From positions 10,514 to 74,513 of the forward strand of contig NZ_NMWT01000005.1 of NCBI RefSeq assembly GCF_002860365.1: DNA of 64,000 bases. The letters are read 5' to 3'. Below, piece by piece: positions 8,720-18,097 of this stretch (within the stretch, counting starts at the first letter, position 1; each line of letters opens with the position of its first letter). A program made the position numbers and the translations under genes. Under the pieces are notes generated by a model. That model saw only the letters and a list, made by a program, of their open reading frames with translations. It was not told the origin of the DNA and searched no databases. The DNA comes from Bifidobacterium parmae (lineage in GTDB: Bacteria > Actinomycetota > Actinomycetes > Actinomycetales > Bifidobacteriaceae).

Positions 8720-11035
8720 CTACGCCTTGCGCAGCGCGGTCTCGTAGACGGGCGTGACCTCGACCGATTCGAGTGCGGCGATGCGTCCGTCGGCGCGTTC
8801 CATGCGCGCGGCCATCGCGGACTCGACGTTGACGTTCGCGCCTTCGCGGATCGGCGTGATGGTCAGGACGAGCCGGCCGCGGGCGTCGGCGAGACGGGAC
8901 GCGCAGTCGCGCAATCCCACCTCCCAGGTGTCGCCGTTCGCGAAGTTGTCGTCGACGAGCACGCCGTCGCACCACAGCCAGCCGATGTCGCCGGCGTAGC
9001 GGATGCGCAGGCGCGCGTCGGCCATGCCGTCGCCGCGCGCCGCGCCGTCCGCGAGCGCGTCGACGAGCGTGTCCGGCAGGTCGATGAGGTAGCGCGTGTC
9101 GGACAGCCGCGTGACGGTCGCGGCGGCGCGCACGGGTTCGCGCGTGACGGTGCGGGAGGCGAGGTAGCCGTCCGGATAGGCGGTGACGTCGACGTTCGCC
9201 GTGGTCGATTCGACGACGAGGCGTCCGCCGGTCTCGTAGACGACGGCGCCGTCGTTGACGATGCTCGGTCGCGCCGGATCCTGCGCGACCGGCGCGCCGG
9301 CGAAGACGAGCGCCTCGCCGCCGATGACGGTCATCGTGTCGGCCTTGGCGCGGCTGACGCACACGATGTCGACCGCGTGGCCGGCGTCGTCGCGCGCCTC
9401 GAACCGTTCGAGGTCGGCGTCGGCGGCGACATGCCGCACGTCGCCGCCGGCGAACCGGAACCAGCAGTCGTCCATGCCGTCGGGGCGCAGGAAGACGAAC
9501 GTGCGGCGCGACGAGCCCGGCGTCCCGATCACGGTGACCGGCTGCGCGGTGGCGGCTTCGAGCAGGACGCCGTCCAGGTCCATGTGGAACGGCAGCACGC
9601 AGTTCTCGTCCGCGGCGAGCGAGACGCCGTCGAACGTGACGGTCGCGCCGTCGGCGAGCGTGATCGCGATGGTCTCGTCCTTCTTGGCCGTCATCGTGTC
9701 GTGGTCCTGGAAGTTGTCGATGAAGACGAAGCCGTGTTCGCCGTCGGTGCGCACGCACCAGCGCAGCGTGCCCTTGTCGCGCGGGTCGATCGCGGTCTGG
9801 CCGTCGGGGACGGCCACGCCGAGCGGGCACAGGCGGTCGGCGAACGCGAGTCCGAAGTAGTGGAGGGCCTTGCAGCGGCGGTACGATTCGCGCGCCTGAC
9901 CGAACTCGCCGAGCGCCGCCTGGAAGTCGTAGGAGATCTTCGGGGTCTGGCTCTCGTTGAGGTAGACGCCGTCGCCGATCGGGTTCGAACCGCCCTGGAA
10001 CATGTAGTAGCCGAGGAAGTTGCAGCCGGACGCCATCTTGATGTTGGCCATCGCGTCCACGGACTTCATGGGCAGGACGAACCGGTAGTTGTACGAGCTG
10101 AACATGCCGCCGCCCATCTCGCAGCAGGCGTACGGCTTCGATTCCGGCTCGTAGGTGGGGTCGAACTCCTCGCCGCGGGGGCAGTCGTTGGCGTGGAAGT
10201 CGCGGTACAGGTACTCGTCGGTGACGGGGTGTTCGCCGGCGTCGCCGTAGAACAGCCACGGGCGGTACGCGTAGCCGCCCCACAGGGGCAGCACGTCGTC
10301 GGGCACCGGGGAGCCGCCCCAGCCGGTGTTCGTGTAGAACGGCACGGAGATGCCCTCCTCCTCGGCGATGCGGCGCAGCGCGTGCACGTAGTCGAAGCCG
10401 TCGTGGCCGCCGGGCACCCACTCGTCCGAGATGCCGGTGGTCATCTCCCACGGCGCGGACGAGTGCATGTACTCGTTGTCGAGCTGGGCGGCGACGATCG
10501 GACCGCCGTCCTTGAAGTAGAGGCCGTCGAGCTGGGCGGCGATGTGCGCGTACAGGTCGTGCACCTTCTCCAGGAAGCCGGGGTCCATGGAACGCACCTC
10601 GTACGGCTTGCCGTACATCCAGTCGGGGATGCCGCCGTTGCGCACCTCGCCGTGGTCGAAGGGCCCGAGGCGGACGATCACCTTGAGCCCGTGCCGGGCG
10701 CACAGCCGCACGAAGCGGCGCAGGTCGCGGCGTCCGGTGAAGTCCCACTCGTTCTCGTGCTCCTCGTGGTGGTTCCAGAACACGTAGGTGGCGACCACGT
10801 TGACGCCGCCGGCGGCCATCTTCGCGAGCTGCGCGTCCCAGCGGTCCGGGCTCATGCGCGAATAGTGGAACTCGCCGCACACGCCGTAGAACGGCTTGCC
10901 GTCGAAGGTCATGTAGTAGTTGGTGAAGTCGATGGCGGTGCCGTCGGGGGCGACGCCCCAATCGTTGCGGGTGATGGGGAACGGGACGATCCGCTTCGGC
11001 TCGAAGCCGGTGAGGTCGAGGGTGTTGAGGGTCAT
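8720..11035 (-). CDS. Beta-galactosidase, glycoside hydrolase family 35
   Basis: Retaining exo-beta-galactosidase acting on terminal galactose of di- and oligosaccharides. The N-terminal TIM barrel shows family landmarks: GEFHYSRM near residue 55, ATYVFWNHHE, VIVRLGPFDHGE, and QLDNEY near 187, whose Glu is the expected acid/base. The nucleophile may be the Glu of CCEMGGG near 305, but the surrounding motif is unusual, so this is tentative. At 771 residues it is somewhat long, with a beta-sandwich C-terminus. There is no signal peptide, so it should act in the cytosol on imported sugars. Start: AAAAGG six bases before the ATG. It lies 82 bp after the ABC permease genes. Confidence 0.85.
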   Translation of the reverse strand: MTLNTLDLTGFEPKRIVPFPITRNDWGVAPDGTAIDFTNYYMTFDGKPFYGVCGEFHYSRMSPDRWDAQLAKMAAGGVNVVATYVFWNHHEEHENEWDFTGRRDLRRFVRLCARHGLKVIVRLGPFDHGEVRNGGIPDWMYGKPYEVRSMDPGFLEKVHDLYAHIAAQLDGLYFKDGGPIVAAQLDNEYMHSSAPWEMTTGISDEWVPGGHDGFDYVHALRRIAEEEGISVPFYTNTGWGGSPVPDDVLPLWGGYAYRPWLFYGDAGEHPVTDEYLYRDFHANDCPRGEEFDPTYEPESKPYACCEMGGGMFSSYNYRFVLPMKSVDAMANIKMASGCNFLGYYMFQGGSNPIGDGVYLNESQTPKISYDFQAALGEFGQARESYRRCKALHYFGLAFADRLCPLGVAVPDGQTAIDPRDKGTLRWCVRTDGEHGFVFIDNFQDHDTMTAKKDETIAITLADGATVTFDGVSLAADENCVLPFHMDLDGVLLEAATAQPVTVIGTPGSSRRTFVFLRPDGMDDCWFRFAGGDVRHVAADADLERFEARDDAGHAVDIVCVSRAKADTMTVIGGEALVFAGAPVAQDPARPSIVNDGAVVYETGGRLVVESTTANVDVTAYPDGYLASRTVTREPVRAAATVTRLSDTRYLIDLPDTLVDALADGAARGDGMADARLRIRYAGDIGWLWCDGVLVDDNFANGDTWEVGLRDCASRLADARGRLVLTITPIREGANVNVESAMAARMERADGRIAALESVEVTPVYETALRKA

Positions 11036-11117
11036 GGGAAGCCTTTTCTTGATTGCGGGTTGTGGACCCGCCGGCGGGATGAGGAAGAACGGTTCCCGCC
11101 GGCGGGAGGACGGGGCG

Positions 11118-11987
11118 TCAGCCCTTGACCGATCCGGCGACGAGGCCGGAGACGATCCACTTCTGGCAGAAGATGAAGAAGACGAACACAGGGACGAGGG
11201 CGATGAACGTGATGGTCATGAACAGCGGCCAGTTGGTGGTGAACTGTCCCATCGCGTTGAACACCTGGAGGACGAGGGTCTGCTTCTCGACGGAGGAGAT
11301 GTAGATGTTCGGCGTCATGAAGTCGTTCCACGTCCACATCGTCTCGAACACGATCACGGTGGCGAGGATCGGACGGCACAGCGGCAGAACGATCTGCCAG
11401 AAGATGCGCAGGGAGCTCGCGCCGTCGAGGCGGGCGGCCTCGAACAGCTCCTGCGGCAGGCCGCGCATGTAGTTGACGATGAGGAAGTAGCAGAACGTGG
11501 AGGCGCCGGTGTACAGCACGACGAGGCCGAGCAGCGAGTCGACGAGGCCGAGCGAGGACTCCATCTTGTACTGCGGGATGAGCAGCACCTGGCCGGGCAG
11601 CACGAAGGAGAGCAGCAGGAACGAGCCGATGGCGGCGGTGAATTTGCTCTTCTTCTGGACCATGCCGTAGGCGGCGAGCGAGCCGATGAGCACCATCAGC
11701 GCCACGGAGACGACGGTGACGACGATCGTGTTGACGGTCGCCTGGACGATCGGCAGATTCTCGAACGCGTACACGTAGTTCTCGAACGTGGGGGCCTTGG
11801 GCAGGCCGAACGGGTCGAGCGACATGTCCGCCGAGTTCTTGAACGTGTTGACGATGACGATGTACAGCGGGATGGCGCAGATCAGCGCGAGAAGGATCAT
11901 CACCACCGACAGGATGCCGGCGTGGAGGCGCTTGCGCTGCCCCATGCTCATGCGCCCGCCCGTCTTGCTCTTGCTTGCCTTGCTCAT
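11118..11987 (-). CDS. Carbohydrate ABC transporter permease (MalG/CUT1 type)
   Basis: Inner-membrane permease of a CUT1 sugar importer, 289 residues with six predicted membrane helices. The EAA motif that docks on the ATPase is visible (FEAARLDGASSLRIFWQIVLPL, near residue 190). The ATG overlaps the stop of the upstream permease by four bases (ATGA at 11984-11987), so translation is probably coupled. An AGAGG site precedes it. No ATPase gene lies in the locus; a shared MsmK-like ATPase encoded elsewhere is the normal bifidobacterial arrangement. Confidence 0.92.
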   Translation of the reverse strand: MSKASKSKTGGRMSMGQRKRLHAGILSVVMILLALICAIPLYIVIVNTFKNSADMSLDPFGLPKAPTFENYVYAFENLPIVQATVNTIVVTVVSVALMVLIGSLAAYGMVQKKSKFTAAIGSFLLLSFVLPGQVLLIPQYKMESSLGLVDSLLGLVVLYTGASTFCYFLIVNYMRGLPQELFEAARLDGASSLRIFWQIVLPLCRPILATVIVFETMWTWNDFMTPNIYISSVEKQTLVLQVFNAMGQFTTNWPLFMTITFIALVPVFVFFIFCQKWIVSGLVAGSVKG

Positions 11988-12934
11988 GACAGCCTCTTTT
12001 CGATTGCGTTGGTGGCGACCTGCTGGAGGGCGACGAGGACGACGCAGCAGATGAAGAACACGACGCCGAGCGCGGAGCCGATGCCGTAGCGGCCCGAGCC
12101 GATGCCGTAGCGGCCCGAGCCGATGCCGGTGACGATGATGGACTGGGTGACGGTGTAGGTGGAGGAGCCGGGGCCGCCGGAGGTCAACGCGAACGGCAGG
12201 TCGTAGACCTTGAGGCCGCCGGTGAGGAGCATGAACACGGACACGCCCATCGCGGGGACCATCTGCGGCAGCGTGATGTTCGTGAACTGCTGCCAGGTGG
12301 AGGCGCCGTCCACCTGCGCCTGCTCGTAGAGGTCGGCGGGCACGGCCTGCAGGTAGGCGAGGTACAGGGTGGCGTGCCAGCCGATCTGCGCCCACACGGC
12401 GATGAAGATCACGCAGAACTTCGCCCATCCCGGCTGGGAGAGGAACGGCACGGTGTCGAAGCCGAGCCTGTCGAGGATCATGTTGACCGCGCCGGTCTTC
12501 ATCGGAGAGAAGATGTACTGCCAGACCAGGCCGAGCACGACCATGGACGGCACGGACAGGAAGAAGAACACGGAGCGCACGAAGTCTCGTCCGAAGAACC
12601 TCTTGTTGAGGACCACGGCCAGCGGCAACGCGATCGCGGTGATGAGCACGGTGGTGAGGATCGTGTACATGAGCGTGAAGCCGAGGCCGTTGAGCAGGGT
12701 CGGATCGTGGAAGATCTGCACGTAGTTGTCGAAGCCGACGAACTTCGCGGTGGCGAAGTCGTAGCCGCCGTAGTCGGTGAAGCTGTAGACGATGCTCTGC
12801 GCGAACGGGACGAGCATGATGACGACGTACACGAGCAGGATGGGGGCGAGGAATCCGAGCGAGGTCAGGTTCTCCGCGAGGTTGCGGCGTCTGCGGGCTT
12901 TGCCGTGGACGGTTTCGGTCGATGGATCGGACAT
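11984..12934 (-). CDS. Carbohydrate ABC transporter permease (MalF/CUT1 type)
   Basis: Partner permease of the CUT1 importer, 316 residues, six membrane helices and an EAA loop (YEQAQVDGASTWQQFTNITLPQ near 205). Near residues 270-287 the protein carries a tandem duplication, GIGSGRY repeated twice and then GIGSA, produced by a 21-bp direct repeat. This lies just before the last helix, so the protein has about seven residues more than expected there. Transcribed after the binding-protein gene (38-bp gap). Confidence 0.92.
   Translation of the reverse strand: MSDPSTETVHGKARRRRNLAENLTSLGFLAPILLVYVVIMLVPFAQSIVYSFTDYGGYDFATAKFVGFDNYVQIFHDPTLLNGLGFTLMYTILTTVLITAIALPLAVVLNKRFFGRDFVRSVFFFLSVPSMVVLGLVWQYIFSPMKTGAVNMILDRLGFDTVPFLSQPGWAKFCVIFIAVWAQIGWHATLYLAYLQAVPADLYEQAQVDGASTWQQFTNITLPQMVPAMGVSVFMLLTGGLKVYDLPFALTSGGPGSSTYTVTQSIIVTGIGSGRYGIGSGRYGIGSALGVVFFICCVVLVALQQVATNAIEKRLS
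12075..12128. repeat. 21-bp in-frame tandem duplication inside the MalF-type permease
   Basis: The sequence has an exact 21-base period over 54 bases (about 2.6 copies), breaking at 12074 and 12129. It adds GIGSGRY to the loop before the last helix and leaves the reading frame open, as expected for a slippage site that can gain or lose units. Confidence 0.9.
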
Positions 12935-12971
12935 GGCTATGCCTTTTTCGTGGGGACGGATCGCGTGGCGA

Positions 12972-14240
12972 TCACTTGTAGGACTGGAGCTTGCCGTCGA
13001 GGTTCTTCGCCGCGGTCGTGCCGTCGATGGAGCCCATCGCGACCTGCTGGAGCTGGCTGAAGGTCTCGGCGCGCAGGGCGGTGCGTCCCTTGGCGGGCCA
13101 GCCGAGCGTGTTGAGGTAGACGTGGCCGGTCTTCATGTAGGTGTCGTACACGTTCTGGAAGCTGGGGTCGATCTCGGCGTCGTAGCCTTCGACGACCGGG
13201 ATGTTGCCGGTGCCGTCCTGGTAGGCCTTCAGGCCTTCGGGCGAGGCGAGGAAGGCGAGGAACTTCTTCGCGTTCTCGAGCTTCTGCCCGCCGATCTTGG
13301 CGTTGATCGCGAACGACGGGTCGGCGGCGCCCGGCGTGTATTGTTCCTGGTCCTTCGTGAGCATCGGCACGGTGCCGAACTCGAAGTCGATGCCGCTGTC
13401 CTTGAACGTGGGGACGTCCCAGGCGCCGGAGGCCATGACGGCGAGGCGTCCGGACGTGAACTCGGTGCGCATCTGGTCGGCGGAGATGCCGGTCACGTCG
13501 GAGGTCATCACGTCCTCCTTGAATAGCTTCGACCATGCGGTGTACAGCGGACCGTAGGTCTTCTCGAACGTGGTCTCGCCGTCGGTGATGGACTGGTCGA
13601 GCATCTTGCCGTCGTTGTCGGCGGCGGACTCCTCGCCGAGCCAGCCCTCGACCGGGATGCCGAGGCCGTCCTTCGCCTCCAGGTACGGGGTGACGTCCGG
13701 CTCGGTCTTCTTGATCTTCTTGAGCATGTCGATGAACTCGTCCCACGTGGCGGGGATCGCGTCGTAGCCGGCCTTCTTGAGCAGGTCCTTGTTGAACGCC
13801 AGCGCGTTGATCCACGTGGATACGGACATGCCGTAGGTCTTGCCGTCCTGCGAGTACGGGGCCTTGTTGGCCTCGGGGATGGACTTCATGAAGGCCTCGT
13901 CGGTCAGGTCGAGCGCGAGCTGGTTGTCGACCATGTCGGAGAGCTGCTCAGGCGGCAGCACGAACACGTCGGTGAGCTTGCCGCCGGAGATGCGGGTCTG
14001 GAGGACCTGCTGGTAGCCGCCCTGGGAGCCGTTGGTGGTGCTGAACTTCACCTTGATGTCCGGGTACTTCTTGGCGAACGCGTCGAGCACCGGCTGGTAG
14101 GCGTCCTGCGTGTTGTTCGCGAAGAAGGTGAGCGTGTTCGGATCCGAGTCGGCGGAGCTGGAGCCGCACGCGCCGAGCGGTGCGAGCATCGCGACGGCGG
14201 CCGCGGCGGCGATCATCGTCTTCATGTTGCGCGACATCAT
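12972..14240 (-). CDS. Sugar ABC transporter substrate-binding lipoprotein
   Basis: Extracellular lipid-anchored binding protein (family 1 SBP) that delivers an oligosaccharide to the two following permeases. The signal peptide ends in the lipobox LAPLGAC, with Cys at residue 25. The mature part has TFFANNTQDAYQPVLDAFAKKYP at its N-terminus and the usual two-lobe length (422 residues in total). Start: GGAGAG four bases before tandem ATGs at 14240. It is the first gene of an SBP-permease-permease-GH35-AraC run, which predicts a galactoside-type ligand. That ligand is inferred from context. Confidence 0.92.
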   Translation of the reverse strand: MMSRNMKTMIAAAAAVAMLAPLGACGSSSADSDPNTLTFFANNTQDAYQPVLDAFAKKYPDIKVKFSTTNGSQGGYQQVLQTRISGGKLTDVFVLPPEQLSDMVDNQLALDLTDEAFMKSIPEANKAPYSQDGKTYGMSVSTWINALAFNKDLLKKAGYDAIPATWDEFIDMLKKIKKTEPDVTPYLEAKDGLGIPVEGWLGEESAADNDGKMLDQSITDGETTFEKTYGPLYTAWSKLFKEDVMTSDVTGISADQMRTEFTSGRLAVMASGAWDVPTFKDSGIDFEFGTVPMLTKDQEQYTPGAADPSFAINAKIGGQKLENAKKFLAFLASPEGLKAYQDGTGNIPVVEGYDAEIDPSFQNVYDTYMKTGHVYLNTLGWPAKGRTALRAETFSQLQQVAMGSIDGTTAAKNLDGKLQSYK

Positions 14241-14394
14241 TGTTCTCTCCTATCTCGCCGGACCGTTCCGGCGTTGATAAAAACCGCCGGATTCCGTCTA
14301 CGTCGTCGTTGATGGTTCGTATGCGATCCAGCGTGGTGAATGATTCCAGTGTACGATTGCAGCGCGGCCGTTTCTCTATTTTCCTTGACTTGGA

Positions 14395-14444
14395 ATAGTG
14401 AAAAATTGCTGTCTTCGTCTCTCTTCGTATAGTGAAAAACTGCT
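14395..14444. promoter_or_regulatory. Direct-repeat operator candidate upstream of the sugar-binding protein gene
   Basis: ATAGTGAAAAATTGCT at 14395-14410 and ATAGTGAAAAACTGCT at 14429-14444 differ at one base and are 34 bp apart in the same orientation. AraC-family proteins typically bind tandem direct repeats, and two AraC genes flank this locus. The rest of the 14241-14529 gap shows no gene. Confidence 0.55.
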
Positions 14445-14529
14445 TGCCGGCAGACGCGTGGAGGGCGGGGCGCACGCCGTTATGGCATGCGCCCCGCCCT
14501 CCACGGGGGTCACGTCGCGGGGAACCGCG

Positions 14530-17500
14530 TCACAGCACGTGGCGGTCGGCCAGCTCCTCGGCGAACAGGTTCGCCTGGATGTGGCTCGGGTCGAGGGCCG
14601 TCGCCTCGTGCAGGAACTCCGCGGCCTTGGCCTTGTCGCCGGTGCCGATGTTCGCGAGCGCCATCAGGTACAGGCAGTGGATGCGGTTCATCTTCGTGTA
14701 GTCGTTCTCGAAGATGAGGAAGTCGGGCAGCGAGACGGCGAAGTAGTCGATCCTGACCTGGTCGTCGAGGTGCTGCTCGCCGTAGTCGAGCAGGCGGTAG
14801 AAGCGGGCGTTGGCCGGACCCTCCTCGCCGAGCGCCTTGTGGGCGAGGCCCTGGAAGAGGATCATCTCGGCGGGCTGGTCGTTGTAGTACATCGCGCCCT
14901 TCACCTCGTCGGGGCCGATCGTGGCCTGGCGGAATTCGGCGCGGGCCGCGTCCTCGTCGCCCAGATGGCGTTCGACCACGCCGAGGTAGTAGTGGATGTC
15001 GTTGTCCTTCTGGCCTTCGAGCTTGCCTTCGCCGAGGTTCTCCGGGTAGGCGAGCGTCCTGACGAGCAGCTCCTTGGCCTTCGCCCAGTCGCCGGCGGCC
15101 ATGGCGTCCTTGGCGAGCAGGGTGAGGGCGATGCGGTACTGGCCGGTGACCTTGCCTTCGCCGCCCTCCCACGGGTGGAAGCGGCGTTCGCCCATCAGCT
15201 TGTAGGCCTTCGCGTGGTTGCCGGTGAGGTTGAGCACGGTCAGGTATTCGATGAACAGGTCGTCGCGTTCGGCGACCACGTCGGGGTGCTTCTCGAATTC
15301 GGCGAGGCGGCGGGCGTAGGTCCAGCCGATCTTGCGGTGCAGCTGGTCGAGTTCGAGGAAGACGCGGGCGTCGGATTCGTCGAGGCGGTAGGCCTCCTCG
15401 ATCTCGCGTTCGGCGGAGGCGGCGTCGCCGCGCTTGTTGTAGTAGGCGAGCGCGAGGTTGCGGTGCACGGTCGGGAAGCTCGGGTCGAGGTCGCGCGAAC
15501 GCTCCCACAGGGCGATGGCCTTCTCGGCCTGGACCTTGTCGTAGTACAGGCAGCCGAGGTAGTAGGGGGCCTTCGCGCCGTCCACGGTCTCGATGGCCTT
15601 CTCGAGCGGGGCGATGTCCTCGAGCTTGTTCGGGAAGCAGTAGTCGCTCGGGGCGGCTTCGGCGGCTTCGAAGGCGGCCTTGGCCTCCTCGTCACGGCCG
15701 AGCCTGGCGAGGTAGTAGCCCTCGTAGTACCTGACCATCGGCTTGGTCTGGTCGGCCTGCGCGAGCAGCTGCAGCGCCTCGTCGTACGCGCCGAAGAGGG
15801 CGTAGTCGCGGGCGGCCTGCAGGTAGTTCTCGTGGAAGCCGCGCATGAGGCCCTTGAGTTCGGCGGCGGCGCCGTCCACGCCGGCGAGCGCGCGCTCGTA
15901 GCCGGACACGAAGTCGAAGCGGTCGATCTTGAGGTTCCCGTCGAGCGCGGCGGCCGCCTCGTCGGCGCGGCCGAGCCTGCGCAGCAGGTAGGCGCGAAGG
16001 CCTCGGGCCTTGATGTTCATCGTGTTGCGGGTGAGCGAGTTCTCCACGTATCCGAGCGCTTCGGCGTAGTCGCCGCGGCGGGCGGCGATGGCGGCCAGGT
16101 AGAGGAAGGCGCGTTCCTTCTGGGTGTCGTCCCACGTCGCCTTGTAGAAGGCGTCGAACGCCTTGTCGTCCTCGCCTTGGAAGAGCAGCGCGAGGCCGAG
16201 GTTGTAGTGCGGCTCGGAGTCGTACGGCTGCGTGTTGTGCTTGGTGAGACGCTTGATGGCGGTGCGGAAGCGGACTTCGGCCTGTGCGAACACGCCGCGG
16301 CGCAGCAGCAGGCGGCCGTACGCGTTGTTGATGCGGGCGTCCTCCGGGTCGCGCTTGAGGCCTTCGAGGTAGTACGGGTCGGGCATGTAGGTGGCGTGGC
16401 GGTACTGTTCGAGGTGCAGGCCGGCGAGCAGCAGCTCCTCGTTGGTGAGGATGCTCTCCGGATTGTCGGCGGCCTTCGCCGGTTCGGGCAGCTTCTCGAT
16501 CTTCTTGGGCTGCGGGGTGTAGTCGATGAGCACGGTGCCGTCGGCGGCCTTCACGGTGGCGGTGATGTCGGTCGCCGCGGCGCCGCCGGTCTCGAACTCG
16601 GCGCGCACGGTGTCCGTCGGGCTGATCCGTCCGTTGTAGGAGTACAGCACGTCGCCGTCCTTGGTCGTGACGGTGACGGTGGCGTTCTCGTACACGGCGG
16701 TCGCGTACACGGTCACGCGGCCCTGACCGGCCTTGAGACCCTGCGCCTCGATGCCTTCGGTCTCGCCGGCCGCGCCGAACGTGTCCTCGGGGCCGATCTC
16801 CAGGTTGACGGCCGCGTCGATGGAGGCGTTCTTGACCTGGCCGACGGCCTTGTACGGCATGAAGTACTGGGTGAAGGTCTTGCCCTCGTACGGCTTGAGC
16901 CAGGTGAAGTCGGGCTGGTTGTCGGTGAAGACGCCGGTCATGAGCTCGACGTACGGGCCGTTGGCGTCGGTCAGGTTGCGGTCCCATGCGCGGCCGAAGT
17001 CGCCGTTGCCCCACGTCCACTGCTTCTTGCCGGGGCTCACGTGGTGGTCGGCGATGTGCAGGATGCCGGCCTGCTCGTGGAAGTCGTAGCCGCCGACGAA
17101 GTTGTAGTCGGAGTGCGCGGCCATGTAGCTGGTCGGGACCGGCACGTTCTTGTAGCGGCCGATGTCGACGCCCTCGGAGTAGTCGTGCTTGTAGTAGGTG
17201 CCGGTGGCGATCGGGTAGCGGGAGACGTCGCGCTTGCCGTGGTCCATGACGGCGGTCACGTCCGGCGGCATCACGGTCTTCGTGTGCTCGTTGACGGGCA
17301 CGGCCGGGTTCGCCCACCACAGGAAGGTCTGCGGCAGCGCGGTGCCGTTGTACAGCTGGGCGGAGATCTCGATGTACGCCTTGCCCGGGTGCAGGGCGAT
17401 CGTGGTGACGACCTGGGTGCCGTACATCTGGTCGGTGTCGTGGCACTGCACGGCCTTGCCGCCGTCCGGCAGGTCCTTGACCGCGTAGTCGACCGGCAGG

Positions 17501-17880
17501 TAGGTGGTCGGACGGTGGTGCTGCGGCCAGTTGAACTCGATGCCGCCGGAGATCCACGGGCCGGTGAGGCCGACGAGCGCGGGCTTGATGACGTCGTTGC
17601 GGTAGACGAAATCATAGTCGTTGGTCTTGTCCTTCGCGTACTGGATGCGGCCGCCGAGCTCGGGCAGGACGGTCACCTCGAGGTATTCGTTCTCGATGAT
17701 GACGGCCTTGTAGTCCTGGTCATGCTTCTCGTCGCTGATCGTCTCGATCACCGGGTACGGGTAGACGCGGCCCGAGCTGCCCTGGTAGACGCGCTTCTCG
17801 ATGAACTCCGGATTCTTGTCCGCCGCGCCGATCCCGTAGGTGGGGATCGTGATGACGGTGTCCTTGATGGTCACGGCCAT
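14530..17880 (-). CDS. DUF5107-like domain plus tetratricopeptide-repeat protein
   Basis: Large cytosolic protein of 1116 residues with no signal peptide. About the first 350 residues look like the DUF5107 / galactose-mutarotase-like beta fold: EYLEVTVLPELGGRIQY, GPWISGGIEFNWPQHH and WANPAVPVNEHT are visible. From about residue 460 to the end it is a helical TPR region with repeats such as YNLGLALLFQGEDDKAFDAF and AYGRLLLRRGVFAQAEVRF. Family members occur with glycan-utilisation genes and a carbohydrate-active role is plausible, but I know no established reaction. Start: AAGGAG six bases upstream of ATG 17880; a longer reading frame to 17928 lacks a site. It is divergent from the second AraC gene. 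Confidence 0.8.
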   Translation of the reverse strand: MAVTIKDTVITIPTYGIGAADKNPEFIEKRVYQGSSGRVYPYPVIETISDEKHDQDYKAVIIENEYLEVTVLPELGGRIQYAKDKTNDYDFVYRNDVIKPALVGLTGPWISGGIEFNWPQHHRPTTYLPVDYAVKDLPDGGKAVQCHDTDQMYGTQVVTTIALHPGKAYIEISAQLYNGTALPQTFLWWANPAVPVNEHTKTVMPPDVTAVMDHGKRDVSRYPIATGTYYKHDYSEGVDIGRYKNVPVPTSYMAAHSDYNFVGGYDFHEQAGILHIADHHVSPGKKQWTWGNGDFGRAWDRNLTDANGPYVELMTGVFTDNQPDFTWLKPYEGKTFTQYFMPYKAVGQVKNASIDAAVNLEIGPEDTFGAAGETEGIEAQGLKAGQGRVTVYATAVYENATVTVTTKDGDVLYSYNGRISPTDTVRAEFETGGAAATDITATVKAADGTVLIDYTPQPKKIEKLPEPAKAADNPESILTNEELLLAGLHLEQYRHATYMPDPYYLEGLKRDPEDARINNAYGRLLLRRGVFAQAEVRFRTAIKRLTKHNTQPYDSEPHYNLGLALLFQGEDDKAFDAFYKATWDDTQKERAFLYLAAIAARRGDYAEALGYVENSLTRNTMNIKARGLRAYLLRRLGRADEAAAALDGNLKIDRFDFVSGYERALAGVDGAAAELKGLMRGFHENYLQAARDYALFGAYDEALQLLAQADQTKPMVRYYEGYYLARLGRDEEAKAAFEAAEAAPSDYCFPNKLEDIAPLEKAIETVDGAKAPYYLGCLYYDKVQAEKAIALWERSRDLDPSFPTVHRNLALAYYNKRGDAASAEREIEEAYRLDESDARVFLELDQLHRKIGWTYARRLAEFEKHPDVVAERDDLFIEYLTVLNLTGNHAKAYKLMGERRFHPWEGGEGKVTGQYRIALTLLAKDAMAAGDWAKAKELLVRTLAYPENLGEGKLEGQKDNDIHYYLGVVERHLGDEDAARAEFRQATIGPDEVKGAMYYNDQPAEMILFQGLAHKALGEEGPANARFYRLLDYGEQHLDDQVRIDYFAVSLPDFLIFENDYTKMNRIHCLYLMALANIGTGDKAKAAEFLHEATALDPSHIQANLFAEELADRHVL

Positions 17881-18097
17881 GATGTGCTCCTTCGCTGGAG
17901 GCCATTGCACGCGATTGCCGCATCGCACGCATGCATTGGTAATTTGTTGATTACTTGCCTACCAGCCTAAAGCCGTTTTTCAAGGGTTTTTACAGTTTTC
18001 CTGCTCCCCCGTATGAAAAAATTGCGGATGCAAAACCCGCCCAAACCGCTATACTGGCAACCATCGGACGACACTGTCCATCCAAGGAAGGAGACCC
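17881..18097. promoter_or_regulatory. Divergent promoter region of the DUF5107/TPR gene and the AraC gene
   Basis: AT-rich core at 17935-18030 between divergent genes. GTATGAAAAAATTGCGG at 18011-18027 resembles the ATAGTGAAAAANTGCT repeats upstream of the binding-protein gene, and TGAAAAACGGC occurs on the other strand near 17972-17982. Both may be AraC-type half sites. Confidence 0.45.

Noticed and set aside
7907-11128. Plus-strand open frame of over 1000 codons opposite the GH35 and AraC genes
   Set aside because: A GC-rich antisense shadow: no ribosome site and a low-complexity Val/Arg/Gly composition.
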